Origin: a bacterium
GTDB taxonomy: Bacteria; Elusimicrobiota; Elusimicrobia; UBA1565; UBA9628
Direction of reading: 5' to 3'
Assembly: GCA_021806745.1 (NCBI GenBank)
Contig: JAJZQS010000004.1
Coordinates: 1 to 49,503 of the forward strand
Length of the DNA: 49,503 nt
The position numbers and the translations under genes are program-made. This document shows positions 42,644-49,503 of the stretch, piece after piece; the first letter of the stretch is position 1; every line of letters starts with the position of its first letter. The notes below the pieces were generated by a model. The model did not search any database. It saw only the letters and a program-made list of their open reading frames with translations, and was not told the DNA's origin.

Positions 42644-43446
42644 GGCGCCGCGGCCGCGCCCGCCGCCGCGGCCTTGACGGCCGCAAGCGCGGCAGCGGCC
42701 TGGGGATTTCCCGCCGCCGCCGCGGCCGTGGCGGGATCGACGACCAGACCGAGGAGGGCGGGATTGGCCGCGGCGATCTGCGCGGCGGCCGCGGGTTCGG
42801 CGGCGAGGCCGCGGATCGACGGGCACGAAGTCAATCGGCGGGCGAACTCAGTGTCGGCCGCCGCGCCGAGAAACCCCGCCGCGACGGACGGCGACGACAG
42901 GTAGGAACGCGCCATCGATATCTCCTCGGACACTCCGCCCGGACTCGCGCCGTCCATCAAATAGTTCTTGAGCTCCTCGGCGCTGGAACAGTTGCGCCGG
43001 ACGAGGTCCCTGGAAAAGTACGCGTCGACCAAAGTCTTGTTGTTGAGCAGAAGACGCAGCGCCGCCGGGTGCCGCGCCGCGGCCGCCAGTAGCCGCGACA
43101 ACGGGCCCTTTTTTTCCCCCAAGCCGCGCCATCCGGCGTCGTCCGCGGGCGCTCCCAGGCGCGCCAATTCATCCGTGCCGCGCGGGGGCGACGTCTCGGA
43201 GGCCTCGCCTGCGGCCGGCGCCGCACCGGCCGCGTCGCCGATCAGGGGCGTCGGCGACGACCGGCGCGAGTCGAACAGGCTCGGATTCTGATTGATCTCG
43301 CCGTCCGCCGCGACCTGGCCCGAGTCGAAGGCCGCGGAGGGAACTTGCACTTCGTCAGGGCGAGACACCCAAAGCCATGCGACGACCACCGCGCCCGCCG
43401 CGGCGCCCAGCAGGAAGCCGAGCTTGACGCCCTCCGGATCGTCCAC
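42640..43446 (-). CDS. Membrane-anchored Ala-rich protein downstream of PBP1A, unknown function
   Basis: A protein of 268 residues with a single N-terminal membrane segment (LGFLLGAAAGAVVVAWLWV). A low-complexity linker leads to a helical domain (~115-230): LSRLLAAAARHPAALRLLLNNKTLVDAYFSRDLVRRNCSSAEELKNYLMDG in outline, EEISMARSYLSSPSVAAGFLGAAADTEFARRLTSCPSIRGL. Two cysteines (in RRNCSS and TSCPS) might pair in the periplasm. The last ~40 residues are almost only Ala/Gly/Pro. The GTG lies 3 bases after the PBP stop, so it is co-expressed with it and may assist wall synthesis; that is inference. Confidence 0.65.
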   Translation of the reverse strand: MDDPEGVKLGFLLGAAAGAVVVAWLWVSRPDEVQVPSAAFDSGQVAADGEINQNPSLFDSRRSSPTPLIGDAAGAAPAAGEASETSPPRGTDELARLGAPADDAGWRGLGEKKGPLSRLLAAAARHPAALRLLLNNKTLVDAYFSRDLVRRNCSSAEELKNYLMDGASPGGVSEEISMARSYLSSPSVAAGFLGAAADTEFARRLTSCPSIRGLAAEPAAAAQIAAANPALLGLVVDPATAAAAAGNPQAAAALAAVKAAAAGAAAAP

Positions 43447-43449
43447 GAG

Positions 43450-45774
43450 CTACTCCAGCCCGTCCGGTTCGCCGTCCTTGTCGGAGGGTTCGCCCTTGAG
43501 CAGTTCCTCATCGGAAGGCAACGGCGGCGGCGCGTCCGTCGCGGGCACGGCGCTGGAGACGACGACGCCGGGCGGCGGCGCGGGTGCGACGGCCGCGACA
43601 GTGGAGATCGACGCGGGCCCCGAGGGTTGCGCCGGGGCCGAAGGTCCGACCGCGGGCAGGGCCGCGAGCTGCGGCTCCAGGGGCAGGTCGTGGTCGATCG
43701 TGCAGTACTTGGGCACGGTCCCGTCCAAAAACGCCTCCAGGATGCGGTTGCGCCTGGGGCAGCGCGGCCCGAAGCGCAGGCCCGTCTTGGAATCGATGGC
43801 CGCGAACTTGATTCCGGGCGGGACCGGAAAATCGCGTTTGGGCAGGTCCTTGAGCACGTCGGCCATGATGTCGGTCCACCACGGCACCACGGTGGAGCCG
43901 CCGGTCCAGTCCTTGCGCCCCAGGGAGGAGAAATCGTCGTAGCCCATCCACGCCCCGGCGACGAGGTCGGGCGTGTAGCCGATGAACCACAGGTCGCGGT
44001 TGTCGTTGGAGGTTCCGGTCTTTCCCGCCAGGGGCCGGCCCAGACGCCGCGCGTAGCGACCGGTCCCGTTTTGCACCACGCCTTTCATCAGGTTGGCCAC
44101 CAGATAGGCGAGTTGAGGGCTCATCGCCTCGCGCTCGGATGGAGCGTGGGACTCGAGCACACGGCCGCTGGCGTCTTCGACGCGCTCGATCGTGTACGGC
44201 GCCACCGCGACGCCGCCGTTGGCGAAGGTCGCGAAGGCGTCCGTCATCTCCAGAGGCGTGACCACCGACGCGCCCAGGCCCAGCGCCGGCGCGGGCTCCA
44301 GCGGCGAGACGATGCCGGCGCGGTGGGCCAGCGCCGCCACGGTCGGCGGGCCCACCTGGGTGATCAAGTTGATCGAGGCGATGTTGCGCGACTCCTCCAG
44401 CGCCTTGCGCAAGGTGATGCGGCCCAGGAATTTCCCCTCGAAGTCGTTGGGCACCCAGATCTTGAAGTCGGGCGAGGCCGCGAAGGGCTGGGTGGCCAGC
44501 GCGATCGAGTATTGGTCGGTGGCGCCCTCGAGCAGTCGCCAATCGCGGCCGTCGAAGTAGTAGGCCAGCGGCGAGTCCTCGACGAGGCTGGCCGGCGTGA
44601 GGCCCGAGTTCAGCGCCGCGGCCCAAACGAAAGGCTTGAAGGTGGAGCCCGGCTGGCGGCGCGCCTGAGTCACGCGGTTGAACTTGGAGTCGCGCCCGCC
44701 GATCATCGCGCGCACGGCTCCGGTCTTGACGTCCATCAGAACGAACGCGCCCTGGATCTTGGCCACGGGCCCGGTCGAAAAATCGATCGTCTCCCCCGCC
44801 GCCGTCGCGTCCTTGATCTTCTTGTCGAGATCGGACTGCGCCTGAGCGTCGAAGGCCGACAGCGCCTTCTCCATCTTGGCCTCGGCGTCGCGCTCCAGGT
44901 CCAGATCCAGCGTCGTGTAGACCTTGAGGCCTCCCCGCCACACCGCGGAGCTGCCGTACTTGCGCTCCAGACGCTGGCGCACGTGCTCGACGAAATACGG
45001 CGCCTGCGTGGACAGGCCCTGCGGGCGCGCGGCCGGCAGTGGCTCGGCGTCGGCCGCGTCGCGCTGGGCCGGGGTGATGAACCCCGCGTCGACCATGCGC
45101 TGGAGCACGACCGCGCGGCGGCGGCGGGCGTTCTCGGGATTGACGAACGGCGAATTGGCGTGCGGGGCGCGGATGAGGCCGGCCAGCATCGCGCAATCGC
45201 CTAGGGTCAGGTCCGAGATGTCCTTGCCGAAATAGTTGCGCGCCGCGGACTGCGCGCCGTAGGCTCCCTCGCCGAAATAGACCTGGTTCAAGTAGAACTG
45301 AAGTATCTCGGATTTGGAGAAATTCCGCTCGATCTGCAAAGCCAGCAGGACCTCGCGGATCTTGCGCGAGAACTTCTTTTCCGGCTTCAGGAATATCTGC
45401 TTGGCCAGCTGCTGGGTGATCGTCGATGCGCCCTGGACCACGCGCCGCGCCAGGAGGTCGCGCAACGCGGAGCGGATCATGCCTTTGGGAGAGATGCCCC
45501 AGTGGTGGTAAAAGTTGTCGTCTTCGACCGCGATGACGGCGTTCTGGAGATCGGCGGGGATCTTCGACAGAGGCAGCAACGCGCGACGCTCGATGGAAAA
45601 CTCGGCGATCTCCTGACCTTTGATGTCGTAGACGCGCGTGGTCAGCGGCGGCGAATAATCCTCCAGCGCCTGCAGCGGCGGCAGGCCGATCAGCAGTTGG
45701 CGCAAGGACCAGGCGCCGCCGCCGATCGCGGCGAACGCGAACGCGACCAGCAGGTAGAATCGAGACCGCGACAC
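43450..45774 (-). CDS. Class A penicillin-binding protein (PBP1A type)
   Basis: A bifunctional murein synthase of 774 residues. There is an N-terminal membrane anchor (FYLLVAFAFAAIGGGAWSL). The glycosyltransferase domain has AVIAVEDDNFYHHWGISPKGMIRSAL (catalytic Glu), GASTITQQLAKQIFL and the KIREVLLALQIERNFSKSEILQFYLNQVYFGEGAYG region in outline. The transpeptidase domain has the nucleophile Ser in PGSTFKPFVW, SRNIASINL (SxN) and GKTGTSNDNRDLWFIGYTP (KTGT). It ends in a Pro/Ala-rich tail. The protein polymerises and cross-links peptidoglycan in the periplasm. GTG follows TAGAAT by 6 nt. Confidence 0.95.
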   Translation of the reverse strand: MSRSRFYLLVAFAFAAIGGGAWSLRQLLIGLPPLQALEDYSPPLTTRVYDIKGQEIAEFSIERRALLPLSKIPADLQNAVIAVEDDNFYHHWGISPKGMIRSALRDLLARRVVQGASTITQQLAKQIFLKPEKKFSRKIREVLLALQIERNFSKSEILQFYLNQVYFGEGAYGAQSAARNYFGKDISDLTLGDCAMLAGLIRAPHANSPFVNPENARRRRAVVLQRMVDAGFITPAQRDAADAEPLPAARPQGLSTQAPYFVEHVRQRLERKYGSSAVWRGGLKVYTTLDLDLERDAEAKMEKALSAFDAQAQSDLDKKIKDATAAGETIDFSTGPVAKIQGAFVLMDVKTGAVRAMIGGRDSKFNRVTQARRQPGSTFKPFVWAAALNSGLTPASLVEDSPLAYYFDGRDWRLLEGATDQYSIALATQPFAASPDFKIWVPNDFEGKFLGRITLRKALEESRNIASINLITQVGPPTVAALAHRAGIVSPLEPAPALGLGASVVTPLEMTDAFATFANGGVAVAPYTIERVEDASGRVLESHAPSEREAMSPQLAYLVANLMKGVVQNGTGRYARRLGRPLAGKTGTSNDNRDLWFIGYTPDLVAGAWMGYDDFSSLGRKDWTGGSTVVPWWTDIMADVLKDLPKRDFPVPPGIKFAAIDSKTGLRFGPRCPRRNRILEAFLDGTVPKYCTIDHDLPLEPQLAALPAVGPSAPAQPSGPASISTVAAVAPAPPPGVVVSSAVPATDAPPPLPSDEELLKGEPSDKDGEPDGLE

Positions 45775-45780
45775 CGGCGG

Positions 45781-45789
45781 ATTCTATCA
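45781..45789 (-). promoter_or_regulatory. Extended -10 box of the PBP gene
   Basis: On the minus strand TGA TAGAAT (hexamer 45786-45781) ends 6 nt before the GTG at 45774. No -35 is seen. Confidence 0.55.
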
Positions 45790-45817
45790 TTTCGCCGGGA
45801 AACGGCCCGCGCCGCCT

Positions 45818-46645
45818 TCAACCGGTCCTGAAATCGCCCCAGAGCGTCTGCACGGCCGCAAGTCCGACCAGGACTGCGGTTTCGGCGCGCAGCACGCGAC
45901 CGCCGAGGTTCCACGTTTGGGCGCGCTCCTTCAGCGCCAGGCGCTCGGCGTCCGAGAATCCCCCCTCGGGGCCGACGATGAGCGCGACGCGTCGCATCCC
46001 TGCCGGCACCGACGGCGCGCTTGCCGCCGCATCGTCAAGAACCAGGCGAGCGTCGGCGGCCGTGAAGTCCGCGCCGGCCAGGAAGTCCGCCAGGCGCGCG
46101 GGCGGCCGAATTTCGGGCAGCGACGAGCGGCGGCACTGCTTGGCCGCGCGCCGAACCTGGCCGGGCCACGCGTGAGCCTTCTCGTGCGCGAGGCCGGAGA
46201 GAGGAACCGAGCGTTCCGTGAGCAGCGGCACCAAGCGCGCGACGCCAAGCTCCACGGCCTTTTGCGCGACGAGCAACATCCTCTGGCGCGCAAGCACCGC
46301 GCAGGCCAAAGTGATCTCGAGTTCCGACTCGGGCGGGCGCGCGCAGCGCTCGTAGGGCACGGCCACGCCTCCGCCGGGACCGAGTTCGCGCACGCTGGCG
46401 CGGTAGTAGACGCCCGCCGCGTCGCGCACCGTACAGGCCTCCTTCGCGTTGACCTCGCGCAGGATCAAGCGGCGGGCGAAGTCCGCGTCGAAGCGGAATT
46501 CCACGCCCAGGGCAAGCGACCCGAATTCAAGCGGCGGATCTCCGGCGCAGTCCGGCCGGCCGTCCACGCGCTCGGATGGGGGCCGCCTGGGGCCCGGGCG
46601 CGGCGGCCCGGGGCGATAAGGCTGGAACGAGAATTTGCGCGGCAT
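45818..46645 (-). CDS. rsmE: 16S rRNA (uracil-1498-N3)-methyltransferase RsmE
   Basis: A protein of 275 residues of the SPOUT class. Signatures are LACAVLARQRMLLVAQKAVELGVARLVPLLTERS, VRRAAKQCRRSSLPEIRPPARL and the knot VALIVGPEGGFSDAERLALKERAQTWNLGGRVLRAETAVLVGLAAVQTLWGD in outline. An unusual Pro/Arg-rich N-terminal extension (RPGPPRPGPRRPPSER, ~10-30) precedes the PUA-like domain. The ATG at 46645 lies 4 bases after the kinase stop, so it is expressed with the kinase. A longer frame to 46900 is not used. Confidence 0.92.
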   Translation of the reverse strand: MPRKFSFQPYRPGPPRPGPRRPPSERVDGRPDCAGDPPLEFGSLALGVEFRFDADFARRLILREVNAKEACTVRDAAGVYYRASVRELGPGGGVAVPYERCARPPESELEITLACAVLARQRMLLVAQKAVELGVARLVPLLTERSVPLSGLAHEKAHAWPGQVRRAAKQCRRSSLPEIRPPARLADFLAGADFTAADARLVLDDAAASAPSVPAGMRRVALIVGPEGGFSDAERLALKERAQTWNLGGRVLRAETAVLVGLAAVQTLWGDFRTG

Positions 46646-46649
46646 CCGC

Positions 46650-49184
46650 TCAGGCCCGCGCCGCAGACGCCAGCGCGGCGTCCAGCGCGGCCGCGAACTC
46701 GCGCGGCGAGCGGCAGCGCTTGAGAGGATCGGGTTCGAAAGCGCGCGCGAAGGCCTGGTCGACCGCCGCGGGCAGGCCGGGCACGCGTCGGGAGGCGGGC
46801 TCGTAGGCCTTATTGAGCTTGTTAAGCGACATGCCCATGCCCACGCCCGTAAACGGCAGTTCTCCGCACAGCATCTCATAGGCGCAGACGGCCAGCGCAT
46901 ACACGTCGGACTCGCGCCGGACCTGGCCCTGCTCCTGCTCCGGCGCCATGTAGGGCGGCGTGCCCACGACGGTGTTGGTCATCGACGCGCGCGTCAGCGC
47001 GTCCTTGGCCGCGCGCGCGATTCCGAAATCCATGACCTTGACGACTCCGGAGGCGTCGAGCATCACGTTGGAGGGCTTCATGTCGCGGTGGATGACGCCG
47101 CGGCCGTGCGCGAACTCCAGGGCCTCGGCGCACGCGCGCGTCACCGCGGCGGCGTCGCGCGGCTCCAGGCGTCCGCGCTCGTAGACGAGTTCGTGGACGG
47201 TCTTGCCGTCGACATACTCGAAGACCAAGTAGACGTCGGGCCCCTCCTCGGCGATCGCGTATATGTCGACGATGTTGGGATGGTGTAGAGCGGCCACGGT
47301 CTTGGCCTCGGCGATGAAGCGCTCGCGTTCGCGCGGGTCGGCGCGAAGTTCATCGCGCATTTTCTTGACGGCCACGCGCCGTCCCAGGGAGCGGTCGGTG
47401 CCTTCGAAAACCCGCCCCATCCCGCCCGAGCCGATCTCGCGCGAAAGTTCGTACTGGCCGCGGATGAGCCCAGCGGCCGGACCATCCTCGGGCTGCACCG
47501 GCATCGAACCGACGCGCGGCCCCGTGCGGGTCAGGCGCGAGAGCGCCTCCACGGCCCGTCGTCGAGCCGGCGCCAGAACCGTGGTCAGAAGAACGACGGC
47601 CAGCAGCGCCCCACCCGCGGCGGCGGCGCCGGCCACGCCGACGAAGCGCCGGGCGCGCGAGGGCGCGCCCGCCGTGGCCGCCGCGCCCGCCTCGCCGCGA
47701 ATGAGAAACATCACGTCGGAATCGGCGGGCTTGACCAAGGTCCCGGCGCGGGCGCGGGCCGCGACGTCCGCGTAGTACGGATCGAAGGCGGCCGCCTGCT
47801 CCAAGTCCGACGCCATTTGTTCGGAATTGCCGAGCAGCCCGTAGGCCTGGCCGCGGATGGCGAACGCGTCCGCGTTCCTTCCGTCGAGTTCGAGCATCTC
47901 GTTGGCGGTGGCGATGGCGCCGTTGTAGTCCTTCAAACGCAGTTGCGCCAGCGCCTTGGCCTTGAGCAACGCGAGATTTTTCGGGTCGCGCGCCAGCCCC
48001 GCCTGCGCGTCGGCCAGCGCCTCCTTCCACTGCCCGCGGCGCGCCTCGATTTGCGCCCGCAGTCCCAGCAAGGCCGAGTTGCCGGGGTCGGCGCGCAATC
48101 CCTTGGCGATCTCAAGCAACGCCGCCGACGCATCGCCCAGCCCCAGCGCCGCGCGCGCTCGGCTTGCGGCCTCGTCCGCGGCGAGCTTCGCCGCGCCGGA
48201 ATTGGCCAGCGCGTTCATCGAGGCGATCTCGGACGCACCGCCGTTGGCCGAGCCGTGGAAGCCCGCGCCCGCGGCCGGGCCGGACGCGTCGCCTCCCGCC
48301 GCGCCGTCGACGCGGTCGGCGGCGAAATGCAGCAGCGCCTGCGCGTCGGCGTCCTGAGCGTTGAGCTTGAGCGCCGCCTGGGCGTCGGCGGTCGCCGCCG
48401 AGAAATTGTTCATCTTGTATTCCACGTCCCCGCGCAAGTCCAGCGCGCTGACGCCGCCGCCCTGCTGGACGGCCAGGTTCGCCTCCGCCAGGGCTGCGGA
48501 TAAATCGCCGTTTTGCAGATCGATCGATCCCGCGTCCTCGTGGGACGACGGATCGGAGTTGGTCGCCGCGCCGTTGTAGCCCGGGGGCACGCTCCAGCCG
48601 TCGCCGCCGCCGTGGTCGGGAGGCGCTGGCAACGCGCCGAGCACGGATTTCAACGCGATCCAGTCGATGGCTTTGGGCGGCGGGTTCTGCAGTTGTGGAA
48701 TTTCTTCTCGACGCAAGTCCCAGAACGTCACATTCTTCGGGAAATGGTCCTCCGTCGCGCCCAAATCGGACCTAACGCCGGCGACGTAGGCCTGCAAATA
48801 GTTTTTGATCTCCTGTCTTTTTTCCTCTCGCCCTCCGTTGCCGTCGAGAACCATCTGGATGTTTGAAAACGCGCCGAACGACGTTTGCAAGACCTTGTTC
48901 ATCTGAGCCACATCATCGCTCGAATACCAGCCGTTTTCCGGTGGATGCTCCCGAATGAACTCCAGCATGCCTCTCTCGGTATCGGGAACCAATCCCGCGA
49001 ACCGGCCCTGGAAATGGTAGTGATTGTTCGCGTTCGAAAAGATGACGTTCAACTGCCTGGTCAGATCGTCCACTTGGACCGGGCCGTTGCGGACCTGATA
49101 ATTTTGGATGCCCCCCCAAGCGACATCCGCCGCCCCGAACAAGACGCAAAAAACGACAGGCGCCATCTTCCGCGAAAGCCGCAT
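46650..49184 (-). CDS. TPR-containing membrane Ser/Thr protein kinase with C-terminal kinase domain
   Basis: A protein of 844 residues. An N-terminal signal-like segment (APVVFCVLFGAADVAWGG) is followed by ~240 residues of unknown fold and then TPR-like repeats (~260-480; e.g. AAADEAASRARAALGLGDASAALLEIAKGL-type pairs, ALADAQAGLARDPKNLALLKAKALAQL in outline). A membrane helix (~512-535, AGGALLAVVLLTTVLAP) precedes a Hanks-type kinase (~575-844). The kinase has IGSGGMGRVFEGTD, VAVKKM (ATP Lys), VIHRDMKPSNVML, VMDFGIARA and GTPPYMAPEQEQGQ. All catalytic residues are present. Predicted layout is periplasmic TPR sensor and cytoplasmic kinase. ATG at 49184 fits the promoter; ATG at 49212 lies inside it. 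Confidence 0.85.
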   Translation of the reverse strand: MRLSRKMAPVVFCVLFGAADVAWGGIQNYQVRNGPVQVDDLTRQLNVIFSNANNHYHFQGRFAGLVPDTERGMLEFIREHPPENGWYSSDDVAQMNKVLQTSFGAFSNIQMVLDGNGGREEKRQEIKNYLQAYVAGVRSDLGATEDHFPKNVTFWDLRREEIPQLQNPPPKAIDWIALKSVLGALPAPPDHGGGDGWSVPPGYNGAATNSDPSSHEDAGSIDLQNGDLSAALAEANLAVQQGGGVSALDLRGDVEYKMNNFSAATADAQAALKLNAQDADAQALLHFAADRVDGAAGGDASGPAAGAGFHGSANGGASEIASMNALANSGAAKLAADEAASRARAALGLGDASAALLEIAKGLRADPGNSALLGLRAQIEARRGQWKEALADAQAGLARDPKNLALLKAKALAQLRLKDYNGAIATANEMLELDGRNADAFAIRGQAYGLLGNSEQMASDLEQAAAFDPYYADVAARARAGTLVKPADSDVMFLIRGEAGAAATAGAPSRARRFVGVAGAAAAGGALLAVVLLTTVLAPARRRAVEALSRLTRTGPRVGSMPVQPEDGPAAGLIRGQYELSREIGSGGMGRVFEGTDRSLGRRVAVKKMRDELRADPRERERFIAEAKTVAALHHPNIVDIYAIAEEGPDVYLVFEYVDGKTVHELVYERGRLEPRDAAAVTRACAEALEFAHGRGVIHRDMKPSNVMLDASGVVKVMDFGIARAAKDALTRASMTNTVVGTPPYMAPEQEQGQVRRESDVYALAVCAYEMLCGELPFTGVGMGMSLNKLNKAYEPASRRVPGLPAAVDQAFARAFEPDPLKRCRSPREFAAALDAALASAARA

Positions 49185-49191
49185 ATGCCGT

Positions 49192-49220
49192 AGTGTAAGC
49201 GCGTCCTTCATCCTTGTCAA
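49192..49220 (-). promoter_or_regulatory. Consensus promoter of the TPR-kinase gene
   Basis: On the minus strand TTGACA (49220-49215), a 17-nt spacer and TACACT (49197-49192) end 7 nt before the ATG at 49184. It lies in the gap after the neighbouring kinase gene and overlaps the in-frame ATG at 49212, which therefore is unlikely to be used. Confidence 0.88.
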
Positions 49221-49257
49221 CGCCGAGTCCGGAGATTTACCGCTCTTTATTCCGGCG

Positions 49258-49503
49258 TCACGCCGCGCGCGCGGACGCCAGCGCCGACACCGCGTCTGAG
49301 AGCTCCGCGGCGCTGTGGTAGCGGCGATCGGGATCGGGCGAAAGGGCGCGCGCGAACACCTCGTCAAGGCCCGCGGGCAAGGACGGCACGCGGTCGCGGA
49401 TGGGGGCGTGGCGGCCGTTGAGCTTTTCCAGGAGCATCGCTCCGCCCATGCCCGAAAAGGGCAGGCGGCCGCAAAGCATCTCGTAGAGGCACACGCCCAG
49501 CGC
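49258..49503 (-). CDS. Ser/Thr protein kinase, C-terminal end (5' part outside window)
   Basis: Eighty-one residues of the C-terminal lobe of a Hanks-type kinase: LGVCLYEMLCGRLPFSGMGGAMLLEKLNGRHAPIRD in outline, then LPAGLDEVFARALSPDPDRRYHSAAELSDAVSALASARAA. The same segments occur in the next gene (AVCAYEMLCGELPFTGVGMGMSLNKLNK; AFARAFEPDPLKRCRSPREFAAALDAALASAARA in outline), so the two genes are tandem paralogues. The catalytic loop lies outside the window, so activity cannot be judged. Confidence 0.85.
   Translation of the reverse strand, partial: ALGVCLYEMLCGRLPFSGMGGAMLLEKLNGRHAPIRDRVPSLPAGLDEVFARALSPDPDRRYHSAAELSDAVSALASARAA

Noticed and set aside
43345-45204. A 619-residue plus-strand frame and a second minus frame at 43508-45790
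   Set aside because: Both are shadows of the penicillin-binding protein, whose catalytic motifs (STFK, SRN, KTGT) are intact in the chosen frame.

Overview
This is a GC-rich, densely packed bacterial chromosome segment with 49 protein genes (two cut by the window edges) and no tRNA, rRNA, CRISPR array or intact insertion sequence that I can see. A predicted beta-barrel outer-membrane protein, lipoprotein and Sec signals and a class A penicillin-binding protein indicate a diderm. Pyruvate:ferredoxin oxidoreductase and a complete Suf pathway suggest an anaerobic or facultative metabolism. A type IV pilin, many Ala/Pro-rich membrane-anchored proteins and TPR-kinases would fit an uncultivated lineage such as Elusimicrobiota. 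That placement is only an impression and needs a marker-gene tree.

Layout. 1-2.7 kb: end of a type IV pilin gene, a strong terminator, a saccharopine dehydrogenase-like oxidoreductase and a two-gene membrane unit. 2.8-9.8 kb: cyclophilin lipoprotein, secreted GH15 glucoamylase of fungal type, NifJ with a dihydroorotate dehydrogenase-like partner. 9.8-15.1 kb (minus strand): M32 carboxypeptidase with a cyclophilin, a RelE/AbrB toxin-antitoxin pair, then an epimerase, RmlB and thymidine kinase operon. 15.1-17.7 kb: a lower-GC gap, an outer-membrane barrel and a GT-C glycosyltransferase. 17.7-25.6 kb: RluA, DUF155/RMND1 protein, HAD hydrolase, YdjM-like protein, EamA exporter, an unusual FolD-like dehydrogenase, TlyA and two response regulators. 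25.6-34.4 kb: one eleven-gene minus-strand operon, sufB-C-D-S-U-T, rrf2, nfu, PHP phosphatase, GDPD and nadA. 34.4-40.2 kb: zinc-ribbon membrane protein, M16 peptidase, an Ala-rich membrane protein and an SseB/TPR protein. 40.2-49.5 kb (minus strand): proB-proA, a PBP1A operon, RsmE, and two tandem Ser/Thr kinases, the complete one with a TPR-bearing N-terminal part.

The signal I find most interesting is regulatory. At about nineteen operon-leading starts a sigma70-type -10 box lies 5-9 nt (mostly 6-7) upstream of the ATG or GTG. Over half carry a TGN extended -10, and several have a -35 at a 17-nt spacing. This predicts mostly leaderless mRNAs. It also decides several starts, because the longest reading frame would begin inside the promoter. 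Genes inside operons are instead coupled by 4-nt ATGA/GTGA overlaps, and a minority (sufB, antitoxin, M16 peptidase and a few others) keep a leader with a purine-rich ribosome site. Other points of interest are a symmetrical shared -10 between divergent folD-like and tlyA genes, and the loss of all three cyclohydrolase residues in that FolD-like protein.
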